The notes under the pieces are model-generated. The model saw only the letters and a program-made list of their open reading frames with translations, was not told the origin of the DNA and searched no databases. Made by a program: the position numbers and the translations under genes. Below are positions 36,145 to 47,159 of a DNA stretch of 64,000 nucleotides, piece after piece (the stretch's first letter is position 1; every line of letters starts with the position of its first letter). The stretch comes from Larus michahellis (taxonomy: Eukaryota > Chordata > Aves > Charadriiformes > Laridae), in contig NC_133897.1 in NCBI RefSeq assembly GCF_964199755.1, positions 166,358,678 through 166,422,677 on the forward strand, in the 5' to 3' direction.

Positions 36145-36437
36145 CGCTAAGGCTCTTGAAGTTGTCTTGATATGCTATGAGCTTTCAGCCATGAAGCTGT
36201 GTACGAGTGAACTCATCGATTTCAGAAATCCTGCTAAAGTAAAGTTTTGAAAGGTACTTCGGCAAAGTATGCAAACTTCCCAGAGATATGAAGGCTGCAG
36301 AATTGCTTTTGAATACTTTATTTTACATGGTTGAAGAGCTGTCCAGAAATGACAAATGGCCACAAATTACTCCGGAGCATTACAAATCAGCTGAAGCTGT
36401 GGTCCTAACCACTTGAGGCATTGGAGCATTACAAAAG
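36145..36437 (+). pseudogene. candidate exon or decayed coding segment with a frame shift
   Basis: After a strong acceptor (CCTG, 12 T, CAG) the frame starting at 36146 encodes 34 residues (AKALEVVLICYELSAMKLCT...) and stops at 36248. A second frame, shifted by one base, opens at 36243 and runs 57 codons to the TGA at 36414. Its peptide looks very protein-like (KAAELLLNTLFYMVEELSRN, then NDKWPQITPEHYKSAEAVV). Joining frames at about 36243 suggests one coding sequence broken by a single indel; I do not restore it. A donor-like AAAAG|GTTAAG follows at 36437. The gene is not recognised. If the first frame is the true one, this could instead be a genuine last exon. Confidence 0.35.
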
Positions 36438-36680
36438 GTTAAGAGCAAAGGAAGTAACTGTGCCATTGGTTACTGTTGTTGAAACTAAATTGCACAGATA
36501 AGTATGAGTAGGAGAAATGCCTTTCATTTGTTTATAATTAAGAAAGAATATCAGCCATTTAATGACTGCTTTGCAACTCTGCATCAGTGAAAACCTCAAA
36601 ACAAGATTTATTTGTGAGGATAGACCGATACTGAGAGTAATTTTACTTAGTAAGATATGACATAACAGAAAGAAAATGAA
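36438..36680. other. unique spacer before the microsatellite
   Basis: No feature recognised apart from AT-rich sequence. Confidence 0.5.
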
Positions 36681-36810
36681 CGGAACGGAACGGAACGGAA
36701 CGGAACGGAATAGAATAGAATAGAATAGAATAGAATAGAATAGAATAGAATAGAATAGAATAGAATAGAATAGAATAGAATAGAATAGAACAGAATAGAT
36801 CAGATCAGTA
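36681..36810 (+). repeat. compound pentanucleotide microsatellite (CGGAA)6 (TAGAA)16
   Basis: Six perfect CGGAA units (36681-36710) pass directly into sixteen perfect TAGAA units (36711-36790), then degenerate CAGAA/TAGAT/CAGAT copies. The two units differ by two substitutions (CG to TA), as expected from decay of a methylated CpG within one original repeat. Confidence 0.98.
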
Positions 36811-39800
36811 GGAAGGGACCTATGATGATCTTCTAGCCCAAATGACAGATTTCATCTTTAAAAGTTCAGATCACTCTTCCTCTTTACACCAAAGTAGGTG
36901 GACAAATGTCAAAACAAGGACAACAAATGTAATGTCTTTAATTTTCCCAAGTGATTTGGGAATATGATAAGAATTTGCAACATCTGGCAAAAGGAAAATT
37001 AGGGGTGGCAGGTTGATCGTTTAGGGTGCAAAACAGAATGAGGTCAAGAGACGTGGTGATGGAATGACTGCTAAGAGGAAAATACTCTCCCAAACAAGAG
37101 AAAAAGAGGGGGAGGTTTATTATGCAAATTCAATGACACAGTAATGTAGTTAAAAGCATGTAAAATAATCACATTTTACTGAAGTTAACTTATGACTCAG
37201 AATTAATTTGGAATTGAGTAAGGACAAATTTTATTGTATTGAAAAGCTGTATTTGAAATGAGTGACAAATTCCACACCGTATACCTACATCTGGACTGTG
37301 AAAACAACTGTCCTGTAATGCCATCAGGTCTGAGCAGAGCCCAGGTCAGGTCTGGCCAGAGGTATAGACAATAATGTTATCCACCTTAATGCAAAAACAT
37401 TCAAAAGAAATTTAAAAGGACATCGCACCTTCAGTGTTACTAGTTTTAAAACCCAGCTTTGGGAATTACAGATTAGTATGAAATCATAATGCGGTCAGTG
37501 CAGGGAAGGAAGTATTTTCATTTTCTATTTAGAGTAGCCTGCATTTTATTCCGATTATCTGCATCATAGCTCAGTGATGCCCTTCCATGTTTCCAGTCTA
37601 ACTCGAGCCAAGAAAGTTATAGGCTGAAGAGTAAGAATAAAAACTGACATGTAAATCGATAATGTTTTAGAAGAGGGAAGAGGTGAAAATCCTGCAGCCA
37701 GATGCATTTATAACAAAATTACATACTTCGTAATAGCACCTCAGTCAGACAGGAGCCTCTCTCCGCAGCATCATGCGGAATGACTGTACTGTGGCATCAT
37801 GATGGCCTTATAGATCATTTTCCACTTTCACATCTTGTGAAGTTTGTATACTTTCTTATTTAAAAGGATTTTTTTTCCTACCATTTACCCTTATATGTTG
37901 CTCTGTCAAGATTTTATGCAGGCCTGAGCGAGTCAGATATTACACAACCTTTTCTACTCTGAAATACTGCTCAACCCAGAATAAAGAAAAACCCAGCATA
38001 AGGAAAAGCTACAAATTCAGTTATTTTCACAGTCAAAGGAGTTTGCAAAGAAGAGGCAAATTTCTTAAACCCAGAAATGATAGCCTCTGTTTCAATAGAG
38101 GCCAGAAGGTCTTCTCCACGCACCTGCTCCCACAATCAATGATTCCAGGGACAATGAGGTGTTAATAAAAACTTTGCTTGAGCCAAGGAGTGACATACTC
38201 AGGCTTTCATCCCAGAGGAATTTTGCTATGTTTTGGGTTTCAGGTGGCTAATGTAAGAGATAGTTTAAGAGCCCTCATAGGCATTTTGAAGACAGTGAAT
38301 TAAGCCATGAGAAGTTCAAATGGCTCCTGAAGAGCTGCACAACAAGCAGATGATAGAATTAGGGTTTTATCACAGAAGTGGATAATATAAAGCTCAAAAT
38401 TCTGTTACAACAGCTGTTGGAGACTGTGACCTCTGTATTTCAGTACCATTTGTTTTGCATGCATTTATTCTATAATTAGACAGTACAATGTTCCCACCTT
38501 TTAGGCTGAAGTTGCCTACATTTATTTTAAGCTTGAGCTTCTGCTCCCCAAGGATTTATCTTCATTGTCACTCAGTTTATCGTAGATGTTTGATCACTGG
38601 TTATCTCTGAACAGCAGGAGGAATGAACTGGCTTCGTCAAAATCTTGGCATTTTTTCCTTTCTTTTTCTCTCTGTTTTGCTGACATTAGGATTTTATCTT
38701 CTTCTTCTCTCAAGTTTGTAATGTGCTAGTCTATCCGTTGTTCTAAATAACCTTAGCTTTAATAGCCTCATTGATGATGCCATAAGGGCGCACATAACCG
38801 TTTGAATGAGCTTACCCAGAATTACTACCTGCCAGAAATGCTTGAAACATCATGTGTATCTTTACCTCCCTTTCAATGAGGGTCATTCTTTGCTTGTTGA
38901 TTACCATAGATCACCTTATTGAGATGCAAGGTCAGTAAATTGACGAAATTCCGCCCCCCCCCCCAATATTAAAATATTATTTAATTGCTTTGCTGAGAAA
39001 CTCTAACCATTTTTCAAATAGAGAACTGATGCTGTCAATGACATCAAGAATATGGCTTTTGACATTCATCTAAAAGCCACATTTGGCCAAGATGCAAGGG
39101 TATGATTGCCTATGCTCACTGTAAGTTTAAGGATGTACACTTCTAAATTATTCAGGAATTTAAAATTCTTTAGATATCTCAACTGCATGAAGCATGATCC
39201 ATCCAGTTGCTCCTGTCTTCATCCCACAAGCTCACAGGAAACGTAGGCAGAGGGAATGCCTCTTCCATGCTTCCCTTGCCTCCCACTCACAGAGCAAGCA
39301 ATCATCCAAAACTTTGGGTTTCTCCACAGCTTCTGGGCATGCACATCTGTTACTAAAAGCTGTTCCGAACACACAGACTATCACCTAGATCAGCTCTCTG
39401 AAAAAAACCCAAACAGGCCATAAGCATGCATAATTTGGCAACCCAATGCCAGCAACCAGTTTTGACAATAACACCTCTGCACTTCAGGTCCTCATTCATA
39501 AAATCCAAGCAAAATATCTTCCATCATAAAAGTTGGGGAGATAAATTCAGATATGCTATGGTTAAGTGAGACATGGAAGCTCACAATGGCGCAGTTAACT
39601 TTACATTCAGAGCAGGATTTGACTGGTGTGCAGTAAATAAGACCAGAGACCACACGCTGGTGAAGATGCGAAGGACAAATAGTTGTTCACTGAACAGTCA
39701 CCACCCTGTGCATTGTGTCCTGTGGATCAGATCACTGAAATTTTTATCGTCCCAAAATATATACAGAAAAAAACTGAAATAAGTTACATAAGCAATATGA

Positions 39801-40566
39801 ATTTTGATGTTTGCCAAGCAGTAACTAGTTTGATTTTTTAACCTTATATTTTTTAACCTTATATTTTTTAACCTTTTTTTTTTTAAAGTTCTATGTCTTC
39901 ACATGTATAGATTACACCCACTTCACATAAAACACACCCCTGCATTCTTACTGAATCACATGAATATTTTTTTCTTAACAGACAAAATTTAAGTTACATA
40001 TATGTGGAAAAGTGGTAACTTTCACATGTCAAGTATTGTTTCATTTTAAAATACTGCCAGACCACACTGAAAGTCAAACTGTGAATGCAAAATGCTTCAT
40101 CCAGACATAACAGCTCTCTTTGCCTCTTGTATTAGGTGCTTTACACCATGCCACGCATTTTTGGGAACAGCCTATTCAAATCCAAATGCCAAAGCGCTCC
40201 TCTCTGGTTAGATTCCAATTTGGGAAAGAATTAGACCTGACTACACAGCTGGCTGTTCTTCTTCTATGAGGCTCATCTTGTTTTGCAGCCTACTGCAGCT
40301 CATTGCTTCTCCCAGTGTGTTATATCTAACACGATGGGATGTGCCTTTAGGGGGTTATTATGCTTCACGTTGGTGGAAACAGTTGCCATTGGAGGTTAGA
40401 GATTACAATATATTAGTTTTGTCAAGGCTGCTTTAAAAATAAACCGATCCGTCTATTTCCGTGGAGCAGCTGAGATACCTTTCGGATTAATGGTAACTTT
40501 CTTTTGACTTATGTAGAAGGTTCCCTGTGGTTTCAATATCACCATTCATATTTCATTTAATCTAAT
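36811..40566. other. unique DNA, no gene seen
   Basis: An 11-base C run lies at 38954-38964 and a three-copy tandem repeat at 39834-39880. No exon, RNA gene or dispersed repeat is recognised. Confidence 0.5.
39834..39880 (+). repeat. 15-bp tandem repeat, three copies
   Basis: The unit TTTTTTAACCTTATA is present twice in full and a third time as TTTTTTAACC followed by a T run. Confidence 0.92.
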
Positions 40567-40642
40567 GGGGAGTTGGACTAGATGATCTCTAGAGGTCCCT
40601 TCCAACTCTGAAGTTTCTGTGTGATTTCTGTGATTCTGTAAT
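40567..40642 (+). mobile_element. CR1 LINE tail-only fragment
   Basis: AGTTGGACTAGATGATCTCT, then AGAGGTCCCTTCCAACTCTG and a degenerate TTCTGTGATTCTGT tail. About 75 bp of 3' UTR only. Confidence 0.87.
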
Positions 40643-41941
40643 TACTTAATGTAGGATTCATTGGTCCGGTGCTTCCCTGTCACCACTCTGACCTCTTCCT
40701 CCCTGGTGCTGCTGAGCAGGGACAAAAGGAGTGTTGTGAGGAGCAGCTGCTCGTAGTGTCAGTGATGGAGATCTAGATGGGATTTTTCCATCTATGTTTG
40801 TACTGGCAAGGCTGGTCTTAACAAACACCCTTTTTCATTGTACACTGCAGAGTATCTACAGAGAGGACAGGTCCCTAAGTGCAGAGAGAGAACCTGTGGC
40901 AGAGATGGAGTCATGCAGGAGATGGTTATGGAGTTTGACAAGTTTTGCAATTTCCATAGTACATGAGAAAGAGGAAGGAAGAACAAGGAAAAAAAAAAAA
41001 AAGTGGTGCAGCATCCACACAGAAAACAGAAGGACCTACACCACAGAAATTAGGGCAGAAGGTTGGTTGTGAGTATGACATGGCTTTCATGTTCTCTTGG
41101 GCTGAGTCTTTCTGGTCTAAGCTTTCCAATCAGCCATAATAACTCTCCTCAGACGAGACTTTGAACCCGCACTGAAATGACACAGATGATTCTCAGCCAC
41201 ACTTACAAGAGGGCTCAGCTGCACTCATCACTGACTCAGGCTACTTGACTGTGCAAGGTTCAGGACTGTTACGAACAGGCAGCGTGAATGAAGCCACTTT
41301 GTTTTGGGAAAAGAAAATGAATTCAGCTGCAGGGACACAAGCCATGCTATGTCACTTGCCTTGAAGATCCAAGGATATTTCCTGGCCAGGTATATTTCTT
41401 CCTATAACAATAGCCTAAGAACAAACCCCAGAAAATAATTTATAAGGTTTAAGGGATCTATAATGCATATTTTCTATGCCATTTGGTTCTCTGTCTCAGA
41501 ACACATTTTCTCTTCACTGTATAAGGCAATAACAGACCCCACAGAAGTACCACAGCTGCTGGTGATACCACCACTGTTGCACAGGGCCAGCACCGAGGGA
41601 ATGCCTCCACAACACAGGCTCTAACCCCAAGACTTAAATTAAGGCCAGTCCCATGTGAGATGTACCAGCTGCATGTCTTGGCTGGCATCACGGAAAAAAA
41701 AACCAAACAAACCAAAACAAAAAAACCAAACAGTATTTTGTGACAGTCTGAAAAACTATCTTTGTGATGCCAGAGACCAGTAACTACACAATGCCACGTA
41801 ATAAAGTCACTTCCCAGGTTACACTCAACCAGTACCTAAGAGATTGCACCATTCCAACAAATATTACAAAGGTACCTTTTCCTTTTTCTTTTTTTTTTTT
41901 TATAATATGCGTGCAAACCCTTTTTGAATAAAATAACAGAA

Positions 41942-42144
41942 GAGATTGACATGGCCATATGGCGCGCTCATCCTTCAGGATATGGACCTACCAGCATAAG
42001 TGGGAAGCCAACAGCGACAGGACCACACGTGCCCTATTCTCAGACTACCTCATCCTTTATAGCTCGAGCAAAAAGAACAACCCACGCCAGGATGAACTGC
42101 GTGAGAATACAAGTGAAATACAAGTGAAAGTTAATCCATTATAA
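41942..42144 (+). other. CpG-dense segment with two overlapping open frames
   Basis: Seven or so CpG dinucleotides fall in about 150 bp (GGCGCGC, CAGCGAC, CACACGTG, CTCGAG, CACGCC, TGCGTG), unusual against the CpG-poor surroundings. Two frames are open across it: 41924-42127 and 41959-42144. The second gives a protein-like peptide (WTYQHKWEANSDRTTRALFS, ending KVNPL). I recognise neither. It could be a coding relic or a regulatory element. Confidence 0.25.
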
Positions 42145-42654
42145 TGGAGTTTAGGAGCACAGCAGCTAAGATCCTGCCACAGAGAGGAGGGCCCACTGGC
42201 TAACAATAGCCTTCAAATGTGTCTTCATACAAAGAGAAGGTTCTTTTAGCTGCCTCCTGCCAGGTAGGCAAGTGAGTGGAAATTTAGCAGCACTTCTTCT
42301 AAAGATGCTCAGCAGAAGCCTCGCTGCAGATATTTAGATGAAAGCAATACCACCTTCTCAACTGTGGAAAGTCCAGTTTGGTGGCAGTCACTTTGCAGCC
42401 TCTTTGGAGCAAGTCAATGGTCTCATTGCCATTCCTGGGAGACCTTGATGGTTAAAGCCACCAATGGCACTGGCCGTGCTGCTGATATTGTCTGGAGGGA
42501 TGTCAAGTGCTAAACCCTCTCTGTGTCTCAAAGGTTTTAGTACCAGACTTTGAGAGGCAACATGGAGTCTTGTATGACCTCTGGTGAGACAATCACCTCA
42601 TGAGTTTCTTGAGCTTTGTTAATACTTTCTTCCTCACAGAAGAAATACATGCAC

Positions 42655-42683
42655 TTATATATGTATATATATATACACATATA
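42655..42683. repeat. (TA)n-rich simple repeat
   Basis: Alternating TA with single G and C interruptions (TATATGTATATATATATACA). Confidence 0.9.
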
Positions 42684-42950
42684 GGCATTTTTATCTGCCT
42701 TATATAAATTAGCAGTTCAAATTCAGGGTGATCAATGGGGGGGATGTGAGTGAGGATGTGAAATGAGTCCTCTTGAAAGACACACCGTTCATACATTGAA
42801 CTGTGATCTGGGGCAATATTTTCCTCCCTGTTTTTCGCTTTGTCCTCCTCTTCGCGTAGCATTTCTCCCAACCCTTTTCAAAAAAGGCACTGAGGTTTGG
42901 CCAAAAAGAAAAAAAATAAATTGAAAGAAGGAGAAGGATACATATCTATG

Positions 42951-43524
42951 TGTATTGGGTCTGGCTGAGATAGAGTTAATTTTCCCCATAGCAGCCATCA
43001 TAGTGCTGTGTTTTGTACTGGTAGCTAGAAAGCTGTTGGTAACACCCCAGTGGTTTGGCTGCTGCTGAGCAGTGCTCACACAGCATCAAGGCTGTCTCTC
43101 CAACATTTCCTCACCTCACTTCCAAAGGCCAGTAGGTGACACGGCCAGGACAGCTGACGCAAACTGACCAAAGGGATATTCCATACCATATGACTTCTGC
43201 TCAGCAATAAAAGCCAAGAGAAAAGAGGAAGAGGGGGCGCATTCTTTATTACGACATTTGTATTCCGGAGCAACTCCTACGTGTCCTGAAGCCCCACTTC
43301 CTGGGAAGTGGCTGGACATTGCCTGCTGATGGGAAGTAGAAAATAAATCTTTTGTATTCCTTTGCTTTTGCATGCAGCCTTCACTTCTGTTTATTAAACT
43401 GCCTTTATCTTGACCTACAATTTTTTTTCCATCTTATTTTCTCCCCCACCCCACCCTGCTGAGGGGGCAAGTTACAGAGCGGCTTGGTGGGCACCTGGTG
43501 TCCATCCAAGGTCAATTCACCACA
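42951..43524 (+). mobile_element. solo LTR of an avian ERVL-like endogenous retrovirus
   Basis: A 574-bp plus-strand LTR from TGTATTGGGTCTGGC to 'TTCACCACA'. It shares the 'GATAGAGTTAATTTT' start, the 'GACCAAAGGGATATTCCATA' block and the overall plan of the element at 2920. A TATA-like AATAAAAG lies at about 43206 and an ATTAAA poly(A) signal at 43393. The flanking 5-mers CTATG (42946-42950) and CTGTG (43525-43529) match at four of five bases, fitting an aged target duplication. No internal retroviral sequence is present. Confidence 0.87.
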
Positions 43525-46500
43525 CTGTGCTTTGATGTTTCAAAAGTAAATTGTTAAGTTAACCAACTTTATGTCCATTTAAAATTTCAAAGTTAAGAAA
43601 TGAAAATTAAACTGAAGAATTTTGCTTGAAATTCTTTAGTTTTCAATTTCAATTCTTACATTTATTTTGTAGTCTTCTAATAGCTTTTTTTACAAAACCT
43701 TTGGTTTGGCTTGATCTTTTTTTTTTTTTTTTCTGTTTCTTTGTCTGTTTAGATCTATCTGACACTAAAAATGCTCAGGATTTGCATAAATGTTGGAATA
43801 ACAATAGAGAAAAATAAAACTAAACAATGGGATCAATAGGATCCCATACCAGGAAAAAACTTTTCTTGTGAGCTTGACTAAACTAAGGAATTAAATAATG
43901 AAAAAATGTTTTTCTTCTTAGCTTTTATCACCACAACGTTTCTGGAGGACAGATTCCTACAGATACTAAACCCCCCCGTAATTTCAACCATTTAAAACCA
44001 GATCACATACAAACACAATTACCCTTTATATGCCGAAGTTCAAAAACATGATACAATTCTACTGATAGTCATAGGAATTTTCGTGGAATCAGTCCTTCAA
44101 ATTCACCTGTGAATGATCCCCAGTTTTAAATTCACTGCACCACAAAATTTTTTAGCTATAATCTCTATTACTTATTTCTGCAGCCACTGGCATTGCTGCA
44201 GATAGATGTATTTTTTCCCTGTGTATGAGTGTCATTCTGCAGTTTGATGTGTCATCTCGAATGTTATCGGGAATCATTTAAGTATTTGCTACAGAACTCC
44301 TCTTGACACCTCCCAAGTTACTCCAGATGTCCTACAAACTATCTTCACTATATAATTAAAAAAGCTCACACCTTTTCTCTACAGCATCCTGCTTTAGACA
44401 TTAGCGTACTATTTTCATAACTCAGTCTTCCCTTCCGCAGTGAAATCACTGTGAGTTTTGCCATTTATTTCCACGGTCACAGGACCTGTCCTGGAGGCCT
44501 GACCTTGTGGGTGACATCTGACCTACCTGTGCACACTGCAAAAAGCTATGGTGCCCTAAAATTAAGGGACTTCTGGGAAGTCCCCACTAATATCTTTTCC
44601 GAAGTGTCCCTCCTCTAAGCCTTAGGTCCTTAAAGACAGCATCTGTCACGGCTGGCTCCTCTAAATGCGCAGCAGAAACAGTTCCAGGTCAAGGTCTGGG
44701 GCTGGAGAGCAAGATGATTCCTAAGTGCTTTAGAGCTTCACCATGCCTGGGACATTTCACAGCAGGTTATAAACTACATACTGTCCTTTCTAAGATAAAA
44801 CCAAAATGTTAGACATTTTGGTTTTAATTTCCAGATAATGGTGCTTTTTGGTTTGGTTTTCTCTTCTTTACATATGAGATCATCTAGCATTGGTAAGAAC
44901 AATGAAATAATATTTTAATTGCTTCATGGGTAGCCCTCAGCTCAGACAAGAATGACATCAGATAGAGGTGAGAGGCTCATCTGGCCCCCATAGATGCTCC
45001 AAACTCTAGATTGTTCCAAGAGGCTAGGAAATGCTGATCAGCTGATGGCAACTCTGATGGTGGCATAAGGTGTTTGGGGGAATTTTTTCTTCCCTTCTTC
45101 TGAAGATCAATGGGATATAGCACTTTATACCTGCTTTGGACCTTTAAAAGGCTCTTCTTTTTCCATTAAAACAATTGTCTTCCTGATAACTCACTCTGTG
45201 CAGATGTCTTACTCAAATAAGCCCTAAAGCTCAGCAGAAATCCACATGGGTAGACATGTTCATGTTTATGCATCTGCCAAATAACTGCGACTCCAGGTGT
45301 TATCTTGAGACCACCAGCGTACGTCAAACAGCATCTAGGCAAATGCATCAATTAAAGACTGAGAAGGAAAAAGACTGTGTGATCCTTCCTGAACCCCAAA
45401 GCCTTTTGGGCTGCCATACCCTTCCACATTTCCATTCCCTCTTTTCCCACCTGAGGTATTTCTGAATTTAAGATAGCTTTGCAGGTATCACAGCAGTAAT
45501 AACCAATGATGGAGAGCTACAAAGTTATGTGAAGAGAGCACTTGCAAAAACTGTAATCCTGGAGAAATAAGAGTTCCCCTACACCACTTAGCAAACTCCA
45601 GGAATTGATGGGTTTTGGTGTATTTTTTTTCTTCCAATGCATAAAGAAGATGCACAGGGTGCTATCCTGTATTGAGCGTTCATTGGTTTGTACTCTTCCT
45701 CCAATTCCTAAAGAGTGTGCTTAACATGAGAAAGATATTGCATGAGTGGAGTGCTGGCATTTTTCCCAGCAAGGGTCCAAGTACTGGCAGTTTTCCTGAA
45801 CTAAGAGGGACATTTCTATTTCGTCCCTTTCTGCTTCACTTGAAGAAGGATAAAAAATGAGCAGCAATAAAAGGAATCAAGAAACCAAATAATCCTGCAG
45901 TTAATTCTACTTTGGAGTCCTGCCGTTTCACTCAAACACATGCTGCAGTGTTCAAGCCACTCTCATTTTCCCAGCTGCCTCTGTATAACACACGTATATG
46001 TTGTAGACCAGGTGGTGAGCATGGAGAGCAGCTGTGCCCAGGCCTGAATCTCAGTAAGCAGCTTCATTATCAAAAGGTTTTGCATGGGAATCGTTCCGTA
46101 TCTGTGATCAACATTGCTTGCCTTTTTGTACATTTTATTTCATGTTGCTGTAACCTTCAGAGGCAGAGCAATTAGACTGGCATGTAGCTTTCTGTATCAA
46201 CGCATACTGTGAATTTACAGGCCAGCTTAATGATGTTTGCTGATTTGTTCTTAAGTCATTTTCTAATAATTCCTATCATTATATTCGCCCTTTTGGCTGC
46301 CACTGAGCACTGAGCTGGAATTTTCGGGTGATGACTCTACAATCCCTTTCCTAAGCAGGAACAGCTAATTCGAATTCTGACAATGAGTACACATGGTTTC
46401 CATAGTCTTTCCCTATGCACCTGGATTTATTTTTGTCAACAGAGAATATTATTCTTATGTGCAGTCCTAGAGAACCTTTGAAGACTCTTTAGTTCCAAAT

Positions 46501-46527
46501 AATCTTACTAGTTCTCTGCCAGCAATA
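43525..46527. other. unique DNA, no gene seen
   Basis: A T run lies at about 43718-43732 and a perfect hairpin at 44796-44826. No exon or dispersed repeat recognised. Confidence 0.5.
44796..44826. repeat. perfect 14-bp hairpin with 3-base loop
   Basis: Arms TAAAACCAAAATGT (44796-44809) and ACATTTTGGTTTTA (44813-44826) are exact reverse complements around TAG. Too short for a microRNA precursor. Origin unknown. Confidence 0.93.
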
Positions 46528-46708
46528 ACATGGGAACAGGCTGTCCAGGGAAGCGGTGGAATCACCATCCCTGGAGGTATTTAAAAGACGGGTAGACGTG
46601 GTGCTGAGGGACATGGATTAATGGTCGACTTGGCAGTGCTGGGTTTAAAGTTGGGCTTGATGATCTTAAAGGTTCCTTCCAACCTAGGAATTCTATGATT
46701 CTGTGATT
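46528..46708 (+). mobile_element. CR1 LINE 3' end fragment
   Basis: 'GGGAACAGGCTGTCCAGGGA' through 'TTGATGATCTTAAAGGTTCC' and a TTCTATGATTCTGTGATTT tail. Same tail group as the 26.3, 30.1 and 63.6 kb copies. Confidence 0.92.
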
Positions 46709-46969
46709 TACTAGATCATTACCTCACCCCCTGCAAGAGCACCAAGCACAGCACAGCAAAGGCTCCTGCTCGTAACTTCCTCCATAGAGAAAATTAATCA
46801 CCTTGTTTCTGATCTCTTCTGTTTCTGACCTTTTTCTCATTGTTATCAATCTTCTCTCTTACACTGTGACACCTTCTTTAACATGGGTGTGAATGTGCAG
46901 AGCACTATGGGAATCAAAATACCCTGTGCTGATCACTAGTTCTTGCCTGTGTATTTTGGGTCCTGATCC

Positions 46970-47159
46970 ATAGAATCATGGAATCATAGAAAGGTTAGAG
47001 TTAGAAGGGACCTTAAAGATCATCTTGTTGCCATCCCCTGCCATGGGCAGGGACACCTTCCAGTAGACCAGGTTTCTCAAAGCCCCATCCAGCCTCGCCT
47101 TTAACACCTCCAGGGATGGGGCAGCCACAGTTTCCATGGGCAGCCTGTGCCAGTGTCTC
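46970..47159 (-). mobile_element. CR1 LINE 3' end fragment
   Basis: Reverse-oriented tail ATAGAATCATGGAATCATAG, then 'GGGACCTTAAAGATCATCTT' and about 130 bp up to the truncation at 'GCCAGTGTCT'. It faces the copy ending at 46708 tail-to-tail, 260 bp apart, and belongs to a different tail group, so the two are separate insertions. Confidence 0.93.

Larger units (their letters stand above)
40643..42950. other. unique DNA, no supported gene
   Basis: A segment at 40851-41068 has an acceptor-like TACACTGCAG and a GTGAGT donor-like site with an open frame, but it contains a 15-A run, so I do not call it. An A/C-rich tract lies at 41691-41735, a CpG cluster at 41959-42110 and a (TA)n-rich tract at 42655-42683. 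Confidence 0.45.

Noticed and set aside
40851..41068. Plus-strand open segment with acceptor and GTGAGT donor
   Set aside because: It contains a run of about 15 A encoding a lysine tract, typical of simple sequence rather than a coding exon.
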